Below, one piece after another: positions 48,001-63,200 of a DNA stretch of 64,000 nucleotides. The notes under the pieces are model-generated. The model searched no databases. It worked only from the letters and a program-made list of their open reading frames with translations, and was not told the DNA's origin. The translations under genes and the position numbers were made by a program. The DNA is taken from the NCBI RefSeq assembly GCF_036323735.1, contig NC_086032.1, positions 48,043,335 to 48,107,334 of the forward strand, written 5' to 3'. This stretch comes from Rattus norvegicus (Eukaryota > Chordata > Mammalia > Rodentia > Muridae). Position 1 is the first letter of the stretch. Each line of letters starts with the position of its first letter.

Positions 48001-51000
48001 TCCCAATAGGCCGCAGTAGTAATAAGTGGACTGTTCGGCATATAGAAAAATTTTCACGAATGGAATCAAAATTTCTAGGCGATTTCAGTGAGTTCCCAAT
48101 GGGACATGCTTGTATGAGTTTGCATTTCATTATCGAGCAACATTTTAAGGAACAGACCCTAAGTATCATGGTGAATTGAGTTGGTTCCCAATAGGATTCG
48201 CATGTAATAAGCTTGTTATTCTAGATAGAGCAACGTTTTAACCAACTGAAACACTGTTTCTTTGTGAATTCAGTTAGTTCCTAGTAGCCTGCTCTTGTAA
48301 TATGTGTACTTTTAAATATTTATAAAAATTTGGTGAGCCGAATCTGGGTAACATGGTGAACTCGGTTAGTTCCCAATAGGCCGCAGTAGTAATAAGTGGA
48401 CTGTTCGGGATATAGAAAAATTTTCACGAATGGAATCAAAATTTCTAGGCGAATTCAGTGAGTTCCCAATGGGACATGCTTGTATGAGTTTGCTTTTCAA
48501 TATCGAGCAACATTTTAAGGAACGGAATCCATGTATCTTGGTGAATTGAGTAGGTTCCCAATAGGATTCGCATGTAATAAGCTTGTTATTCAAGATAGAG
48601 CAACGTTTTAACGAACTGAAACACTGTTACTTTGTGAATTCAGTTAGTTCGTAGTAGCCTGCTATTGTAATGTGTGTACTTTTAAAGATTTATAAGAATT
48701 TGGTTAGCCGATTCTGAGTAACATGGTGAATTCGGTTAGTTCCCAATAGGCCGCAGTAGTAATAAGTGGACTGTTCGGGATATAGAATAATTTTCACGAA
48801 TGGAATCAAAATTTCGAGGCAAATTCAGTGAGTTCCCAATGGGACATGCTTGTATGAGTTTGCATTTCATTATCGAGCAACATTTTAAGGAACGAAATCC
48901 AAGTACCATGGTGAATTTAATAGGTTCCCAATAGGATTCGCATGTAATAAGCTTGTTATTCAAGATAGAGCAACGTTTTAACGAACTGAAACAGTGTTTC
49001 TTTGTGAATTCAGTTAGTTCCTAGTAGCCTGCTCTTGTAATATGTGTACTTTTCAAGATTTATAAAAATTTGGTGAGCCGAATCTGAGTAACATGGTGAA
49101 TTCGGTTAGTTCCCAATAGGCCGCAGTAGTAATAAGTGGACTGTTCGGGATATAGAAAAATTTTCACGAATGGAATCAAAATTTCTAGGCGAATTCAGTG
49201 AGTTCCCAATGGGACATGCTTGTATGAGTTTGCTTTTCAATATCGAGCAACATTTTAAGGAACGGAATCCAAGTATCATGGCGAATTGAGTAGGTTCCCA
49301 ATAGGATTCGCATGTAATAAGCTTGTTATTCAAGATAGAGCAACGTTTTAACGAACTGAAACACTGTTTCTTTGTTAGTTCAGTTAGTTCCTAGTAGCCT
49401 GCTCTTGTAATATGTGTACTTTTAAAGATTTATAAAAATTTGGTTAGCCGAATCTGAGTAACATGGTGAATTCGGTTAGTTCCCAATAGGCCGCAGTAGT
49501 AATAAGTGGACTGTTCGGCATATAGAAAAATTTTCACGAATGGAATCAAAATTTCTAGGCGATTTCAGTGAGTTCCCAATGGGACATGCTTGTATGAGTT
49601 TGCATTTCATTATCGAGCAACATTTTAAGGAACAGACCCTAAGTATCATGGTGAATTGAGTTGGTTCCCAATAGGATTCGCATGTAATAAGCTTGTTATT
49701 CAAGATAGAGCAACGTTTTAACGAACTGAAACACTGTTTCTTTGTGAATTCAGTTAGTTCCTAGTAGCCTGCTCTTGTAATATGTGTACTTTGAAAGATT
49801 TATAAAAATTTGGTGAGCCGAATCTGAGTAAAATGGTGAATTCGGTGAGTTCTCAGTAGGCCGCAGTAGTAATAAGTGGACTGTTCGGGATATAGAATAA
49901 TTTTCACGAATGGAATCAAAATTTCGAGGCAAATTCAGTGAGTTCCCAATGGGACATGCTTGTATGAGTTTGCATTTCATTATCGAGCAACATTTTAAGG
50001 AACGGAATCCAAGTATCATGGTGAATTGAGTAGGTTCCCAATAGGATTCGCATGTAATAAGCTTGATATTCAAGATAGAGCAACGTTTTAACGAACTGAA
50101 ACACTGTTTCTTTGTGAATTCAGTTAGTTCCTAGTAGCCTGCTCTTGTAATATATGTACTTTTCAAGATTTATAAAAATTTGGTGAGCCGAATCTGAGTA
50201 ACATGGTGAATTCGGTTAGTTCCCAATAGGTCGCAGTAGTAATAAGTGGACTGTTCAGGATATAGAAAAATTTTCACGAATGGAATCAAAATGTCTAGGC
50301 GACTTCAGTGAGTTCCCAATGGGACATGCTTGTATGAGTTTGCTTTTCAATATCGAGCAACATTTTAAGGAACGGAATCCAAGAATCATGGCGAATTGAG
50401 TAGGGTCCCAATAGGATTCGCATGTAATAAGCTTGTTATTCAAGATAGAGCAACGTTTTAACGAACTGAAACACTGTTTCTTTGTGAATTCAGTTAGTTC
50501 CTAGTAGCCTGCTCTTGTAATATGTGTACTTTAAAGATTTATAAAAGTTTGGTGAGCCGAATCTGAGTAACATTGTGAATTCGGTTAGTTCCCAATAGGC
50601 CGCAGAAGTAATAAGTGGACTGTTCGGGATACAGAAAAATTTTCATGAATGGAATCAATATTTCTAGGCGAATTCAGTGAGTTCCCAATGGGACATGCTT
50701 GTATGAGTTTGCATTTCATTATCGAGCAACATTTTAAGGAACGGACTCTAAGTATCATGGTGAATTGAGTCAGTTCCCAATAGGATTCGCATGTAATAAG
50801 CTTGTTATTCAAGATAGAGCAACGTTTTAACGAACTGAAACACTGTTTCTTTGTGAATTCAGTTAGTTCCTAGTAGCCTGCTCTTTTAATATGTGTACTT
50901 TTAAAGATTTATAAAAATTTGGTGAGCTGAATCTGAGTAACATGGTGAATTCGGTTAGTTCCCAATAGGCCGCAGTAGTAATAAGTGGACTGTTCGGGAT

Positions 51001-53317
51001 ATAGAAAAATTTTCACGAATGGAATCAAATTTTCTGGGCGAATTCAGTGAGTTCCCAATGGGCATGCTTGTACGAGTTTGCTTTTCATTATCGAGCAACA
51101 TATTAAGGAACGGACTCTAAGTATCATTGTGAATTGAATAGGTTCCCTTTAGGATTCGCATGTAATAAGCTTGTTATTCAAGATAGAGCAACGTTTTAAC
51201 GAACTGAAACACTGTTTCTTGGTGAATTCAGTTAGTTTCTAGTAGCCTGCTCTTGTAATATGTGTACTTTTCAAGATTTATAAAATTTGGTGAGCCGAAT
51301 CTGAGTAACATGGTGAATTCGGTTAGTTCCCAATAGGCCGCAGTAGTAATAAGTGGACTGTTCGGGATATAGAAAAATTTTCACGAATGGAATCAAAATT
51401 TCTAGGCGAATTCAGTGAGTTCCCAATGGGACATGCTTGTATGAGTTTGCTTTTCAATATCGAGCAACATTTTGAAGAACGGAATATAAGTATCATGGTG
51501 AATTGAGTAGGTTCCCAATAGGATTCGCATGTAATAAGCTTCTTAGTCAATATAGAGCAACGTTTAACGAACTGAAACACTGTTTCTTTGTGAATTCAGT
51601 TAGTTCCTAGTAGCCTGCTCTTGTAATATGTGTACTTTTAAAGATTTATAAAAATTTGGTGAGCCGAATCTGAGTAACATGGTGAAATCGGTTAGTTCCC
51701 AATAGGCCGCAGTAGTAATAAGTGGACTGTTCGGGATATAGAAAAATTTTCACGATTGGAATCAAAATTTCTAGGCGAATTCTGTGAGTTCCCAATGGGA
51801 CATGCTTGTATGAGTTTGCATTTCATTATCGAGCAACATTTTAAGGAACGGACTCTAAGTATCATGGTGAATTGAGTTGATTCCCAATAGGATTCGCTTG
51901 TAATAAGCTTGTTATTCAAGATAGAGCAACATTTTAACGAACTGAAACACTGTTTCTTTGTGAATTCAGTTAGTTCCTAGTAGCCTGCTCTTGTAATATG
52001 TGTACTTTTAAAGATTTATAAAAATTTGGTGAGCCGACTCTGAGTAACATGGTGAATTCGGTTAGATCCCAATAGGCCGCAGTAGTAATAAGTGGACTGT
52101 TCGGCATATAGAAAAATTTTCACGAATGGAATCAAAATTTCTAGGCGAATTCAGTGAGTTTCGAATGGGACATGCTTGTATGAGTTTGCATTTCATTATG
52201 GAGAAACATTTTAAGGAACGGACTCTAAGTATCATGGTGAATTGAGTCGGTTCCCAATAGGATTCGCATGTAATAAGCTTGTTATTCAAGATAGAGCAAC
52301 GTTTTAACGAACTGAAACACTGTTTCTTTGTGAATTCAGTTAGTTCCTAGTAGCCTGCTCTTGTAATATGTGTACTTTTCAAGGTTTATAAAAATTTGGT
52401 GAGCCGAATCTGAGTAAAATGGTGAATTCGTTGTGTTCCCAGTAGGCCGCAGTAGTAATAAGTGGACTGTTCGGGATATAGAATAATTTTCACGAATGGA
52501 ATCAAAATTTCGAGGCAAATTCAGTGAGATCCCAATGGGACATGCTTTTATGAGTTTGCATTTAATTATCGAGCAACGTTTTAAGAACGGAATCCAAGTA
52601 TCATGGTGAATTGAGTAGGTTCCCAATAGGATTCGCATGTAATAAGCTTGTTATTCAAGATAGAGCAACATTTTAACGAAATGAAACACTGTTTCTTTGT
52701 GAATTCAGTTAGTTCCTAGTAGCCTGCTATTGTAATATGTGTACTTTTAAAGATTTATAAAAATTTGTTGAGCCGAATCTGAGTAACATGGTGAACTCGG
52801 TTAGTTCCCAATAGGCCGCAGTAGTAATAAGTGGACTGTTCGGGATATAGAAAAATTTTCACGATTGGAATCAAAATTTCTAGGGTAATTCTGTGAGTTC
52901 CCAATGGGACATGCTTGTATGAGTTTGCATTTCATTATCGAGCAACGTTTTAAGGAACGGAATCCAAGTATCATGGTGAATTGAGTAGCTTCCCAATAGG
53001 ATTCGCATGTAATAAGCTTTTATTCAAGATAGAGCAACGTTTTAACGAACTGAAACACTGTTTCTTTGTGAATTCAGTTAGTTCCTAGTAGCCTGCTCTT
53101 GTAATATGTGTACTTTTAAAGATTTATAAAAATTTGGTGAGCCGAATCTGAGTAACATGGTGAATTCGGTTAGTTCCCAATAGGCGGCAGTAGTAATAAG
53201 TGGACTGTTCGGGATATAGAAAAATTTTCAGGAATGGAATCAAAATTTCCAGGCAAATTCAGTGAGTTCCCAATGGGACATGCTTGTATGAGTTTGCTTT
53301 TCAATATCGAGCAACAT

Positions 53318-54222
53318 TTTGAAGAACGGAATATAAGTATCATGGTGAATTGAGTAGGTTCCCAATAGGATTCGCATGTAATAAGCTTGTTATTCAAGAT
53401 AGAGCAACGTTTTAACGAACTGAAACACTGTTTCTTTGTGAATTCAGTTAGTTCCTAGTAGCCTGCTCTTGTAATATGTGTACTTTTAAATATTTATAAA
53501 ATTTGGTTAGCCGAATCTGAGTAACATGGTGAATTCGGTTAGTTCCCAATAGGCCGCAGTAGTAATAAGTGGACTGTTCGGGATATAGAAAAATTTTCAC
53601 GAATGGAATCAAAATTTCTAGGCGAATTCAGTGAGTTCCCAATGGGACATGCTTGTATGAGTTTGCTTTTCAATATCGAGCAACATTTTGAAGAACGGAA
53701 TATAAGTATCATGGTGAATTGAGTAGGTTCCCAATAGGATTCGCATGTAATAAGCTTCTTAGTCAATATAGAGCAACGTTTAACGAACTGAAACACTGTT
53801 TCTTTGTGAATTCAGTTAGTTCCTAGTAGCCTGCTCTTGTAATATGTGTACTTTTAAAGATTTATAAAAATTTGGTGAGCCGAATCTGAGTAACATGGTG
53901 AAATCGGTTAGTTCCCAATAGGCCGCAGTAGTAATAAGTGGACTGTTCGGGATATAGAAAAATTTTCACGATTGGAATCAAAATTTCTAGGCGAATTCTG
54001 TGAGTTCCCAATGGGACATGCTTGTATGAGTTTGCATTTCATTATCGAGCAACATTTTAAGGAACGGACTCTAAGTATCATGGTGAATTGAGTTGATTCC
54101 CAATAGGATTCGCTTGTAATAAGCTTGTTATTCAAGATAGAGCAACATTTTAACGAACTGAAACACTGTTTCTTTGTGAATTCAGTTAGTTCCTAGTAGC
54201 CTGCTCTTGTAATATGTGTACT
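53318..54222. repeat. Mosaic junction at the end of 28-mer copy 1
   Basis: From 53,318 copy 1 carries tttgaagaacggaatataag, as in the monomer at 51,313. The D unit then reads aaatatttataaaatttgg, as at about 45,360. The monomers at 53,529 and 53,898 repeat those at 51,313 and 51,682 (offset 2,216), including gcttcttagtcaatatag and gtgaaatcgg. Between about 54,150 and 54,222 the sequence switches to the start of the 28-mer (ttataaaagtttgg). At least three template changes are needed to explain this 0.9 kb. Confidence 0.8.
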
Positions 54223-54266
54223 TTAAAGATTTATAAAAGTTTGGTGAGCCGAATCTGAGTAACATG

Positions 54267-57200
54267 GTGAATTCGGTTAGTTCCCAATAGGCCGCAGTAG
54301 TAATAAGTGGACTGTTCGGGATATAGAATAATTTTCACGAATGGAATCAAAATTTCTAGGCGAATTCAGTGAGTTCCCAATAGGACATGCTTGTATGAGT
54401 TTGCATTTCATTATCGAGCAACATTTTAAGGAACGGACTCTAAGTATCATGGTGAATTGAGTCGGTTCCCAATAGGATTCGCATGTAATAAGCTTGTTAT
54501 TCAAGATAGAGCAACGTTTTAACGAACTGAAACACTGTTTCTTTGTGAATTCAGTTAGTTCCTAGTAGCCTGCTCTTGTAATATGTTTACCTTTCAAGAT
54601 TTATAAAAATTTGGTGAGCCGAATCTGAGTAACATGGTGAATTCGGTTAGATCCCAATAGGCCGCAGTAGTAATAAGTGGACTGTTCGGGATATAGAATA
54701 ATTTTCACGAATGGAATCAAAATTTCGAGGCAAATTCAGTGAGTTCCCAATGGGACATGCTTGTATGAGTTTCCATTTCATTATCGAGCAACATTTTAAG
54801 GAACGAAATCCAAGTACCATGGTGAATTTAATAGGTTCCCAATAGGATTCGCATGTAATAAGCTTGTTATTCAAGATAGAGCAACGTTTTAACGAACTGA
54901 AACAGTGTTTCTCTGTGAATTCAGTTAGTTCCTAGTAGCCTGCTCTTGTAATATGTGTACTTTTCAAGATTTATAAAAATTTGGTGAGCCGAATCTGAGT
55001 AACATGGTGAATTCGGTTAGTTCCCAATAGGCCGCAGTAGTAATAAGTGGACTGTTCGGGATATAGAAAAATTTTCACGAATGGAATCAAAATTTCTAGG
55101 CGAATTCAGTGAGTTCCCAATGGGACATGCTTGTATGAGTTTGCTTTTCAATATCGAGCAACATTTTAAGGAACGGAATCCAAGTATCATGGCGAATTGA
55201 GTAGGTTCCCAATAGGATTCGCATGTAATAAGCTTGTTATTCAAGATAGAGCAACGTTTTAACGAACTGAAACACTGTTTCTTTGTTAGTTCAGTTAGTT
55301 CCTAGTAGCCTGCTCTTGTAATATGTGTACTTTTAAAGATTTATAAAAGTTTGGTGAGCCGAAACTGAGTAACATGGTGAATTCGGTTAGTTCCCAATAG
55401 GCCGCAGTAGTAATAAGTGGACTGTTCGGGATATAGAGAAATTTTCATGAATGGAATCAATATTTCTAGGCGAATTCAGTGAGTTCCCAATGGGACACGC
55501 TTGTATGAGTTTGCATTTCATTATCGAGCAACATTTTAAGGAACGGACTCTAAGTATCGTGGTGAATTGAGTCGATTCCCAATAGGATTCGCTTGTAATT
55601 ATCTTGTTATTCAAGATAGAGCAACGTTTTAACGAACTGAAACACTGTTTCTTTGTGAATTCAGTTAGTTCCTAGTAGCCTGCTCTTGTAATATGTGTAC
55701 TTTTAAATATTTATAAAATTTGGTTAGCCGAATCTGAGTAACATGGTGAATTCGGTTAGTTCCCAATAGGCCGCAGTATTAATAAGTGGACTGTTCGGCA
55801 TATAGAAAAATTTTCACGAATGGAATCAAAATTTCTAGGCGATTTCAGTGAGTTCCCAATGGGACATGCTTGTATGAGTTTGCATTTCATTATCGAGCAA
55901 CATTTTAAGGAACGGACTCTAAGTATCATGGTGAATTGAGTCGGTTCCCAATAGGATTCGCATGTAATAAGCTTGTTATTCAAGATAGAGCAACGTTTTA
56001 ACGAACTGAAACACTGTTTCTTTGTGAATTCAGTTAGTTCCTAGTAGCCTGCTCTTTTAATATGTGTACTTTTAAAGATTTATAAAAATTTGGTGAGCCG
56101 AATCTGAGTAACATGGTGAATTCGGTTAGTTCCCAATAGGCCGCAGTAGTAATAAGTGGACTGTTCGGGATATAGAAAAATTTTCACGAATGGAATCAAA
56201 TTTTCTGGGCGAATTCAGTGAGTTCCCAATGGGCATGCTTGTACGAGTTTGCTTTTCATTATCGAGCAATATTTTAAGGAACGGACTCTAAGTATCATTG
56301 TGAATTGAATAGGTTCCCTTTAGGATTCGCATGTAATAAGCTTGTTATTCAAGATAGAGCAACGTTTTGACGAACTGAAACACTGTTTCTTGGTGAATTC
56401 AGTTAGTTTCTAGTAGCCTGCTCTTGTAATATGTGTACTTTTCAAGATTTATAAAATTGGTGAGCCGAATCTGAGTAACATGGTGAATTCGTTTAGTTTC
56501 CAATAGGCCGCAGTAGTAATAAGTGGACTGTTCGGGATATAGAAAAATTTTCACGAATGGAATCAAAATTTCTAGGCGAATTCAGTGAGTTCCCAATGGG
56601 ACATGCTTGTATGAGTTTGCTTTTCAATATCGAGCAACATTTTGAAGAACGGAATCTAAGTATCATGGTGAATTGAATTGGTTCCCAATAGGATTCGCAT
56701 GTAATAAGCTTGTTATTCTAGATAGAGCAACGTTTTAACCAACTGAAACACTGTTTCTTTGTGAATTCAGTAAGTTCCTAGTAGCCTGCTCTTGTAATAT
56801 GTGTACTTTGAAAGATTTATAAAAATTTGGTGAGCCGAATCTGAGTAAAATGGTGAATTCGGTGAGTTCTCAGTAGGCCGCAGTAGTAATAAGTGGACTG
56901 TTCGGGATATAGAATAATTTTCACGAATGGAATCAAAATTTCTAGGCGAATTCAGTGAGTTCCCAATGGGACATGCTTGTATGAGTTTGCTTTTCAATAT
57001 CGAGCAACATTTTAAAGAACGGAATCCAAGTATCATGGTGAATTGAGTAGGTTCCCAATAGGATTCGCATGTAATAAGCTTGTTATTCAAGATAGAGCAA
57101 CGTTTTAACGAACTGAAACACTGTTACTTTGTGAATTCAGTTAGTTCGTAGTAGCCTGCTCTTGTAATATGTGTACTTTTAAAGATTTATAAGAATTTGG

Positions 57201-60200
57201 TTAGCCGAATCTGAGTAACATGGTGAATTCGGTTAGTTCCCAATAGGCCGCAGTAGTAATAAGTGGACTGTTCGGGATATAGAATAATTTTCACGAATGG
57301 AATCAAAATTTCGAGGCAAATTCAGTGAGTTCCCAATGGGACATGCTTGTATGAGTTTGCATTTCATTATCGAGCAACATTTTAAGGAACGAAATCCAAG
57401 TACCATGGTGAATTTAATAGGTTCCCAATAGGATTCGCATGTAATAAGCTTGTTATTCAAGATAGAGCAACGTTTTAACGAACTGAAACAGTGTTTCTTT
57501 GTGAATTCAGTTAGTTCCTAGTAGCCTGCTCTTGTAATATGTGTACTTTTCAAGATTTATAAAAATTTGGTGAGCCGAATCTGAGTAACATGGTGAATTC
57601 GGTTAGTTCCCAATAGGCCGCAGTAGTAATAAGTGGACTGTTCGGGATATAGAAAAATTTTCACGAATGGAATCAAAATTTCTAGGCGAATTCAGTGAGT
57701 TCCCAATGGGACATGCTTGTATGAGTTTGCTTTTCAATATCGAGCAACATTTTAAGGAACGGAATCCAAGTATCATGGCGAATTGAGTAAGTTCCCAATA
57801 GGATTCGCATGTAATAAGCTTGTTATTCAAGATAGAGCAACGTTTTAACGAACTGAAACACTGTTTCTTTGTTAGTTCAGTTAGTTCCTAGTAGCCTGCT
57901 CTTGTAATATGTGTACTTTTAAAGATTTATAAAAGTTTGGTGAGCCGAAACTGAGTAACATGGTGAATTCGGTTAGTTCACAATAGGCCGCAGTAGTAAT
58001 AAGTGGACTGTTCGGGATATAGAAAAATTTTCATGAATGGAATCAATATTTCTAGGCGAATTCAGTGAGTTCCCAATGGGACACGCTTGTATGAGTTTGC
58101 ATTTCATTATCGAGCAACATTTTAAGGAACGGACTCTAAGTATCGTGGTGAATTGAGTAGGTTCCCAATAGGATTCGCTTGTAATTAGCTTGTTATTCAA
58201 GATATAGCAACGTTTTAACGAACTGAAACACTGTTTCTTTGTGAATTCAGTTAGTTCCTAGTAGCCTGCTCTTGTAATATGTGTACTTTTAAAGATTTAT
58301 AAAAATTTGGTTAGCCGAATCTGAGTAACATGGTGAATTCGGTTAGTTCCCAATAGGCCGCAGTAGTAATAAGTGGACTGTTCGGCATATAGAAAAATTT
58401 TCACGAATGGAATCAAAATTTCTAGGCGATTTCAGTGAGTTCCCAATGGGACATGCTTGTATGAGTTTGCATTTCATTATCGAGCAACATTTTAAGGAAC
58501 AGACCCTAAGTATCATGGTGAATTGAGTTGGTTCCCAATAGGATTCGCATGTAATAAGCTTGTTATTCTAGATAGAGCAACGTTTTAACCAACTGAAACA
58601 CTGTTTCTTTGTGAATTCAGTTAGTTCCTAGTAGCCTGCTCTTGTAATATGTGTACTTTTAAATATTTATAAAAATTTGGTGAGCCGAATCTGGGTAACA
58701 TGGTGAACTCGGTTAGTTCCCAATAGGCCGCAGTAGTAATAAGTGGACTGTTCGGGATATAGAAAAATTTTCACGAATGGAATCAAAATTTCTAGGCGAA
58801 TTCAGTGAGTTCCCAATGGGACATGCTTGTATGAGTTTGCTTTTCAATATCGAGCAACATTTTAAGGAACGGAATCCATGTATCTTGGTGAATTGAGTAG
58901 GTTCCCAATAGGATTCGCATGTAATAAGCTTGTTATTCAAGATAGAGCAACGTTTTAACGAACTGAAACACTGTTACTTTGTGAATTCAGTTAGTTCGTA
59001 GTAGCCTGCTATTGTAATGTGTGTACTTTTAAAGATTTATAAGAATTTGGTTAGCCGATTCTGAGTAACATGGTGAATTCGGTTAGTTCCCAATAGGCCG
59101 CAGTAGTAATAAGTGGACTGTTCGGGATATAGAATAATTTTCACGAATGGAATCAAAATTTCGAGGCAAATTCAGTGAGTTCCCAATGGGACATGCTTGT
59201 ATGAGTTTGCATTTCATTATCGAGCAACATTTTAAGGAACGAAATCCAAGTACCATGGTGAATTTAATAGGTTCCCAATAGGATTCGCATGTAATAAGCT
59301 TGTTATTCAAGATAGAGCAACGTTTTAACGAACTGAAACAGTGTTTCTTTGTGAATTCAGTTAGTTCCTAGTAGCCTGCTCTTGTAATATGTGTACTTTT
59401 CAAGATTTATAAAAATTTGGTGAGCCGAATCTGAGTAACATGGTGAATTCGGTTAGTTCCCAATAGGCCGCAGTAGTAATAAGTGGACTGTTCGGGATAT
59501 AGAAAAATTTTCACGAATGGAATCAAAATTTCTAGGCGAATTCAGTGAGTTCCCAATGGGACATGCTTGTATGAGTTTGCTTTTCAATATCGAGCAACAT
59601 TTTAAGGAACGGAATCCAAGTATCATGGCGAATTGAGTAGGTTCCCAATAGGATTCGCATGTAATAAGCTTGTTATTCAAGATAGAGCAACGTTTTAACG
59701 AACTGAAACACTGTTTCTTTGTTAGTTCAGTTAGTTCCTAGTAGCCTGCTCTTGTAATATGTGTACTTTTAAAGATTTATAAAAATTTGGTTAGCCGAAT
59801 CTGAGTAACATGGTGAATTCGGTTAGTTCCCAATAGGCCGCAGTAGTAATAAGTGGACTGTTCGGCATATAGAAAAATTTTCACGAATGGAATCAAAATT
59901 TCTAGGCGATTTCAGTGAGTTCCCAATGGGACATGCTTGTATGAGTTTGCATTTCATTATCGAGCAACATTTTAAGGAACAGACCCTAAGTATCATGGTG
60001 AATTGAGTTGGTTCCCAATAGGATTCGCATGTAATAAGCTTGTTATTCAAGATAGAGCAACGTTTTAACGAACTGAAACACTGTTTCTTTGTGAATTCAG
60101 TTAGTTCCTAGTAGCCTGCTCTTGTAATATGTGTACTTTGAAAGATTTATAAAAATTTGGTGAGCCGAATCTGAGTAAAATGGTGAATTCGGTGAGTTCT

Positions 60201-63200
60201 CAGTAGGCCGCAGTAGTAATAAGTGGACTGTTCGGGATATAGAATAATTTTCACGAATGGAATCAAAATTTCGAGGCAAATTCAGTGAGTTCCCAATGGG
60301 ACATGCTTGTATGAGTTTGCATTTCATTATCGAGCAACATTTTAAGGAACGGAATCCAAGTATCATGGTGAATTGAGTAGGTTCCCAATAGGATTCGCAT
60401 GTAATAAGCTTGATATTCAAGATAGAGCAACGTTTTAACGAACTGAAACACTGTTTCTTTGTGAATTCAGTTAGTTCCTAGTAGCCTGCTCTTGTAATAT
60501 ATGTACTTTTCAAGATTTATAAAAATTTGGTGAGCCGAATCTGAGTAACATGGTGAATTCGGTTAGTTCCCAATAGGTCGCAGTAGTAATAAGTGGACTG
60601 TTCAGGATATAGAAAAATTTTCACGAATGGAATCAAAATGTCTAGGCGACTTCAGTGAGTTCCCAATGGGACATGCTTGTATGAGTTTGCTTTTCAATAT
60701 CGAGCAACATTTTAAGGAACGGAATCCAAGAATCATGGCGAATTGAGTAGGGTCCCAATAGGATTCGCATGTAATAAGCTTGTTATTCAAGATAGAGCAA
60801 CGTTTTAACGAACTGAAACACTGTTTCTTTGTGAATTCAGTTAGTTCCTAGTAGCCTGCTCTTGTAATATGTGTACTTTAAAGATTTATAAAAGTTTGGT
60901 GAGCCGAATCTGAGTAACATTGTGAATTCGGTTAGTTCCCAATAGGCCGCAGAAGTAATAAGTGGACTGTTCGGGATACAGAAAAATTTTCATGAATGGA
61001 ATCAATATTTCTAGGCGAATTCAGTGAGTTCCCAATGGGACATGCTTGTATGAGTTTGCATTTCATTATCGAGCAACATTTTAAGGAACGGACTCTAAGT
61101 ATCATGGTGAATTGAGTCAGTTCCCAATAGGATTCGCATGTAATAAGCTTGTTATTCAAGATAGAGCAACGTTTTAACGAACTGAAACACTGTTTCTTTG
61201 TGAATTCAGTTAGTTCCTAGTAGCCTGCTCTTTTAATATGTGTACTTTTAAAGATTTATAAAAATTTGGTGAGCTGAATCTGAGTAACATGGTGAATTCG
61301 GTTAGTTCCCAATAGGCCGCAGTAGTAATAAGTGGACTGTTCGGGATATAGAAAAATTTTCACGAATGGAATCAAATTTTCTGGGCGAATTCAGTGAGTT
61401 CCCAATGGGCATGCTTGTACGAGTTTGCTTTTCATTATCGAGCAACATATTAAGGAACGGACTCTAAGTATCATTGTGAATTGAATAGGTTCCCTTTAGG
61501 ATTCGCATGTAATAAGCTTGTTATTCAAGATAGAGCAACGTTTTAACGAACTGAAACACTGTTTCTTGGTGAATTCAGTTAGTTTCTAGTAGCCTGCTCT
61601 TGTAATATGTGTACTTTTCAAGATTTATAAAATTTGGTGAGCCGAATCTGAGTAACATGGTGAATTCGGTTAGTTCCCAATAGGCCGCAGTAGTAATAAG
61701 TGGACTGTTCGGGATATAGAAAAATTTTCACGAATGGAATCAAAATTTCTAGGCGAATTCAGTGAGTTCCCAATGGGACATGCTTGTATGAGTTTGCTTT
61801 TCAATATCGAGCAACATTTTGAAGAACGGAATATAAGTATCATGGTGAATTGAGTAGGTTCCCAATAGGATTCGCATGTAATAAGCTTCTTAGTCAATAT
61901 AGAGCAACGTTTAACGAACTGAAACACTGTTTCTTTGTGAATTCAGTTAGTTCCTAGTAGCCTGCTCTTGTAATATGTGTACTTTTAAAGATTTATAAAA
62001 ATTTGGTGAGCCGAATCTGAGTAACATGGTGAAATCGGTTAGTTCCCAATAGGCCGCAGTAGTAATAAGTGGACTGTTCGGGATATAGAAAAATTTTCAC
62101 GATTGGAATCAAAATTTCTAGGCGAATTCTGTGAGTTCCCAATGGGACATGCTTGTATGAGTTTGCATTTCATTATCGAGCAACATTTTAAGGAACGGAC
62201 TCTAAGTATCATGGTGAATTGAGTTGATTCCCAATAGGATTCGCTTGTAATAAGCTTGTTATTCAAGATAGAGCAACATTTTAACGAACTGAAACACTGT
62301 TTCTTTGTGAATTCAGTTAGTTCCTAGTAGCCTGCTCTTGTAATATGTGTACTTTTAAAGATTTATAAAAATTTGGTGAGCCGACTCTGAGTAACATGGT
62401 GAATTCGGTTAGATCCCAATAGGCCGCAGTAGTAATAAGTGGACTGTTCGGCATATAGAAAAATTTTCACGAATGGAATCAAAATTTCTAGGCGAATTCA
62501 GTGAGTTTCGAATGGGACATGCTTGTATGAGTTTGCATTTCATTATGGAGAAACATTTTAAGGAACGGACTCTAAGTATCATGGTGAATTGAGTCGGTTC
62601 CCAATAGGATTCGCATGTAATAAGCTTGTTATTCAAGATAGAGCAACGTTTTAACGAACTGAAACACTGTTTCTTTGTGAATTCAGTTAGTTCCTAGTAG
62701 CCTGCTCTTGTAATATGTGTACTTTTCAAGGTTTATAAAAATTTGGTGAGCCGAATCTGAGTAAAATGGTGAATTCGTTGTGTTCCCAGTAGGCCGCAGT
62801 AGTAATAAGTGGACTGTTCGGGATATAGAATAATTTTCACGAATGGAATCAAAATTTCGAGGCAAATTCAGTGAGATCCCAATGGGACATGCTTTTATGA
62901 GTTTGCATTTAATTATCGAGCAACGTTTTAAGAACGGAATCCAAGTATCATGGTGAATTGAGTAGGTTCCCAATAGGATTCGCATGTAATAAGCTTGTTA
63001 TTCAAGATAGAGCAACATTTTAACGAAATGAAACACTGTTTCTTTGTGAATTCAGTTAGTTCCTAGTAGCCTGCTATTGTAATATGTGTACTTTTAAAGA
63101 TTTATAAAAATTTGTTGAGCCGAATCTGAGTAACATGGTGAACTCGGTTAGTTCCCAATAGGCCGCAGTAGTAATAAGTGGACTGTTCGGGATATAGAAA

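Larger units (their letters stand above)
43920..54266. repeat. Domain II 28-monomer HOR, copy 1 (10,347 bp)
   Basis: Starts are 43920, 44290 p, 44660 q, 45030 r, 45399 s, 45769 w, 46136 x, 46506 t-like, 46876 p, 47246 q, 47616 r, 47986 s, 48356 f-like, 48726 p, 49096 q, 49466 s, 49836 t, 50206 u, 50575, 50945 w, 51313 x, 51682, 52052 s-like, 52422 t-like, 52791, 53160, 53529 and 53898. Internally it contains several rounds of the p-q-r-s cassette, for example 46,876 and 48,726 (offset 1,850, five monomers). The final three monomers are a mosaic built from units at about 51,313-52,051 and other parts. Confidence 0.92.
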
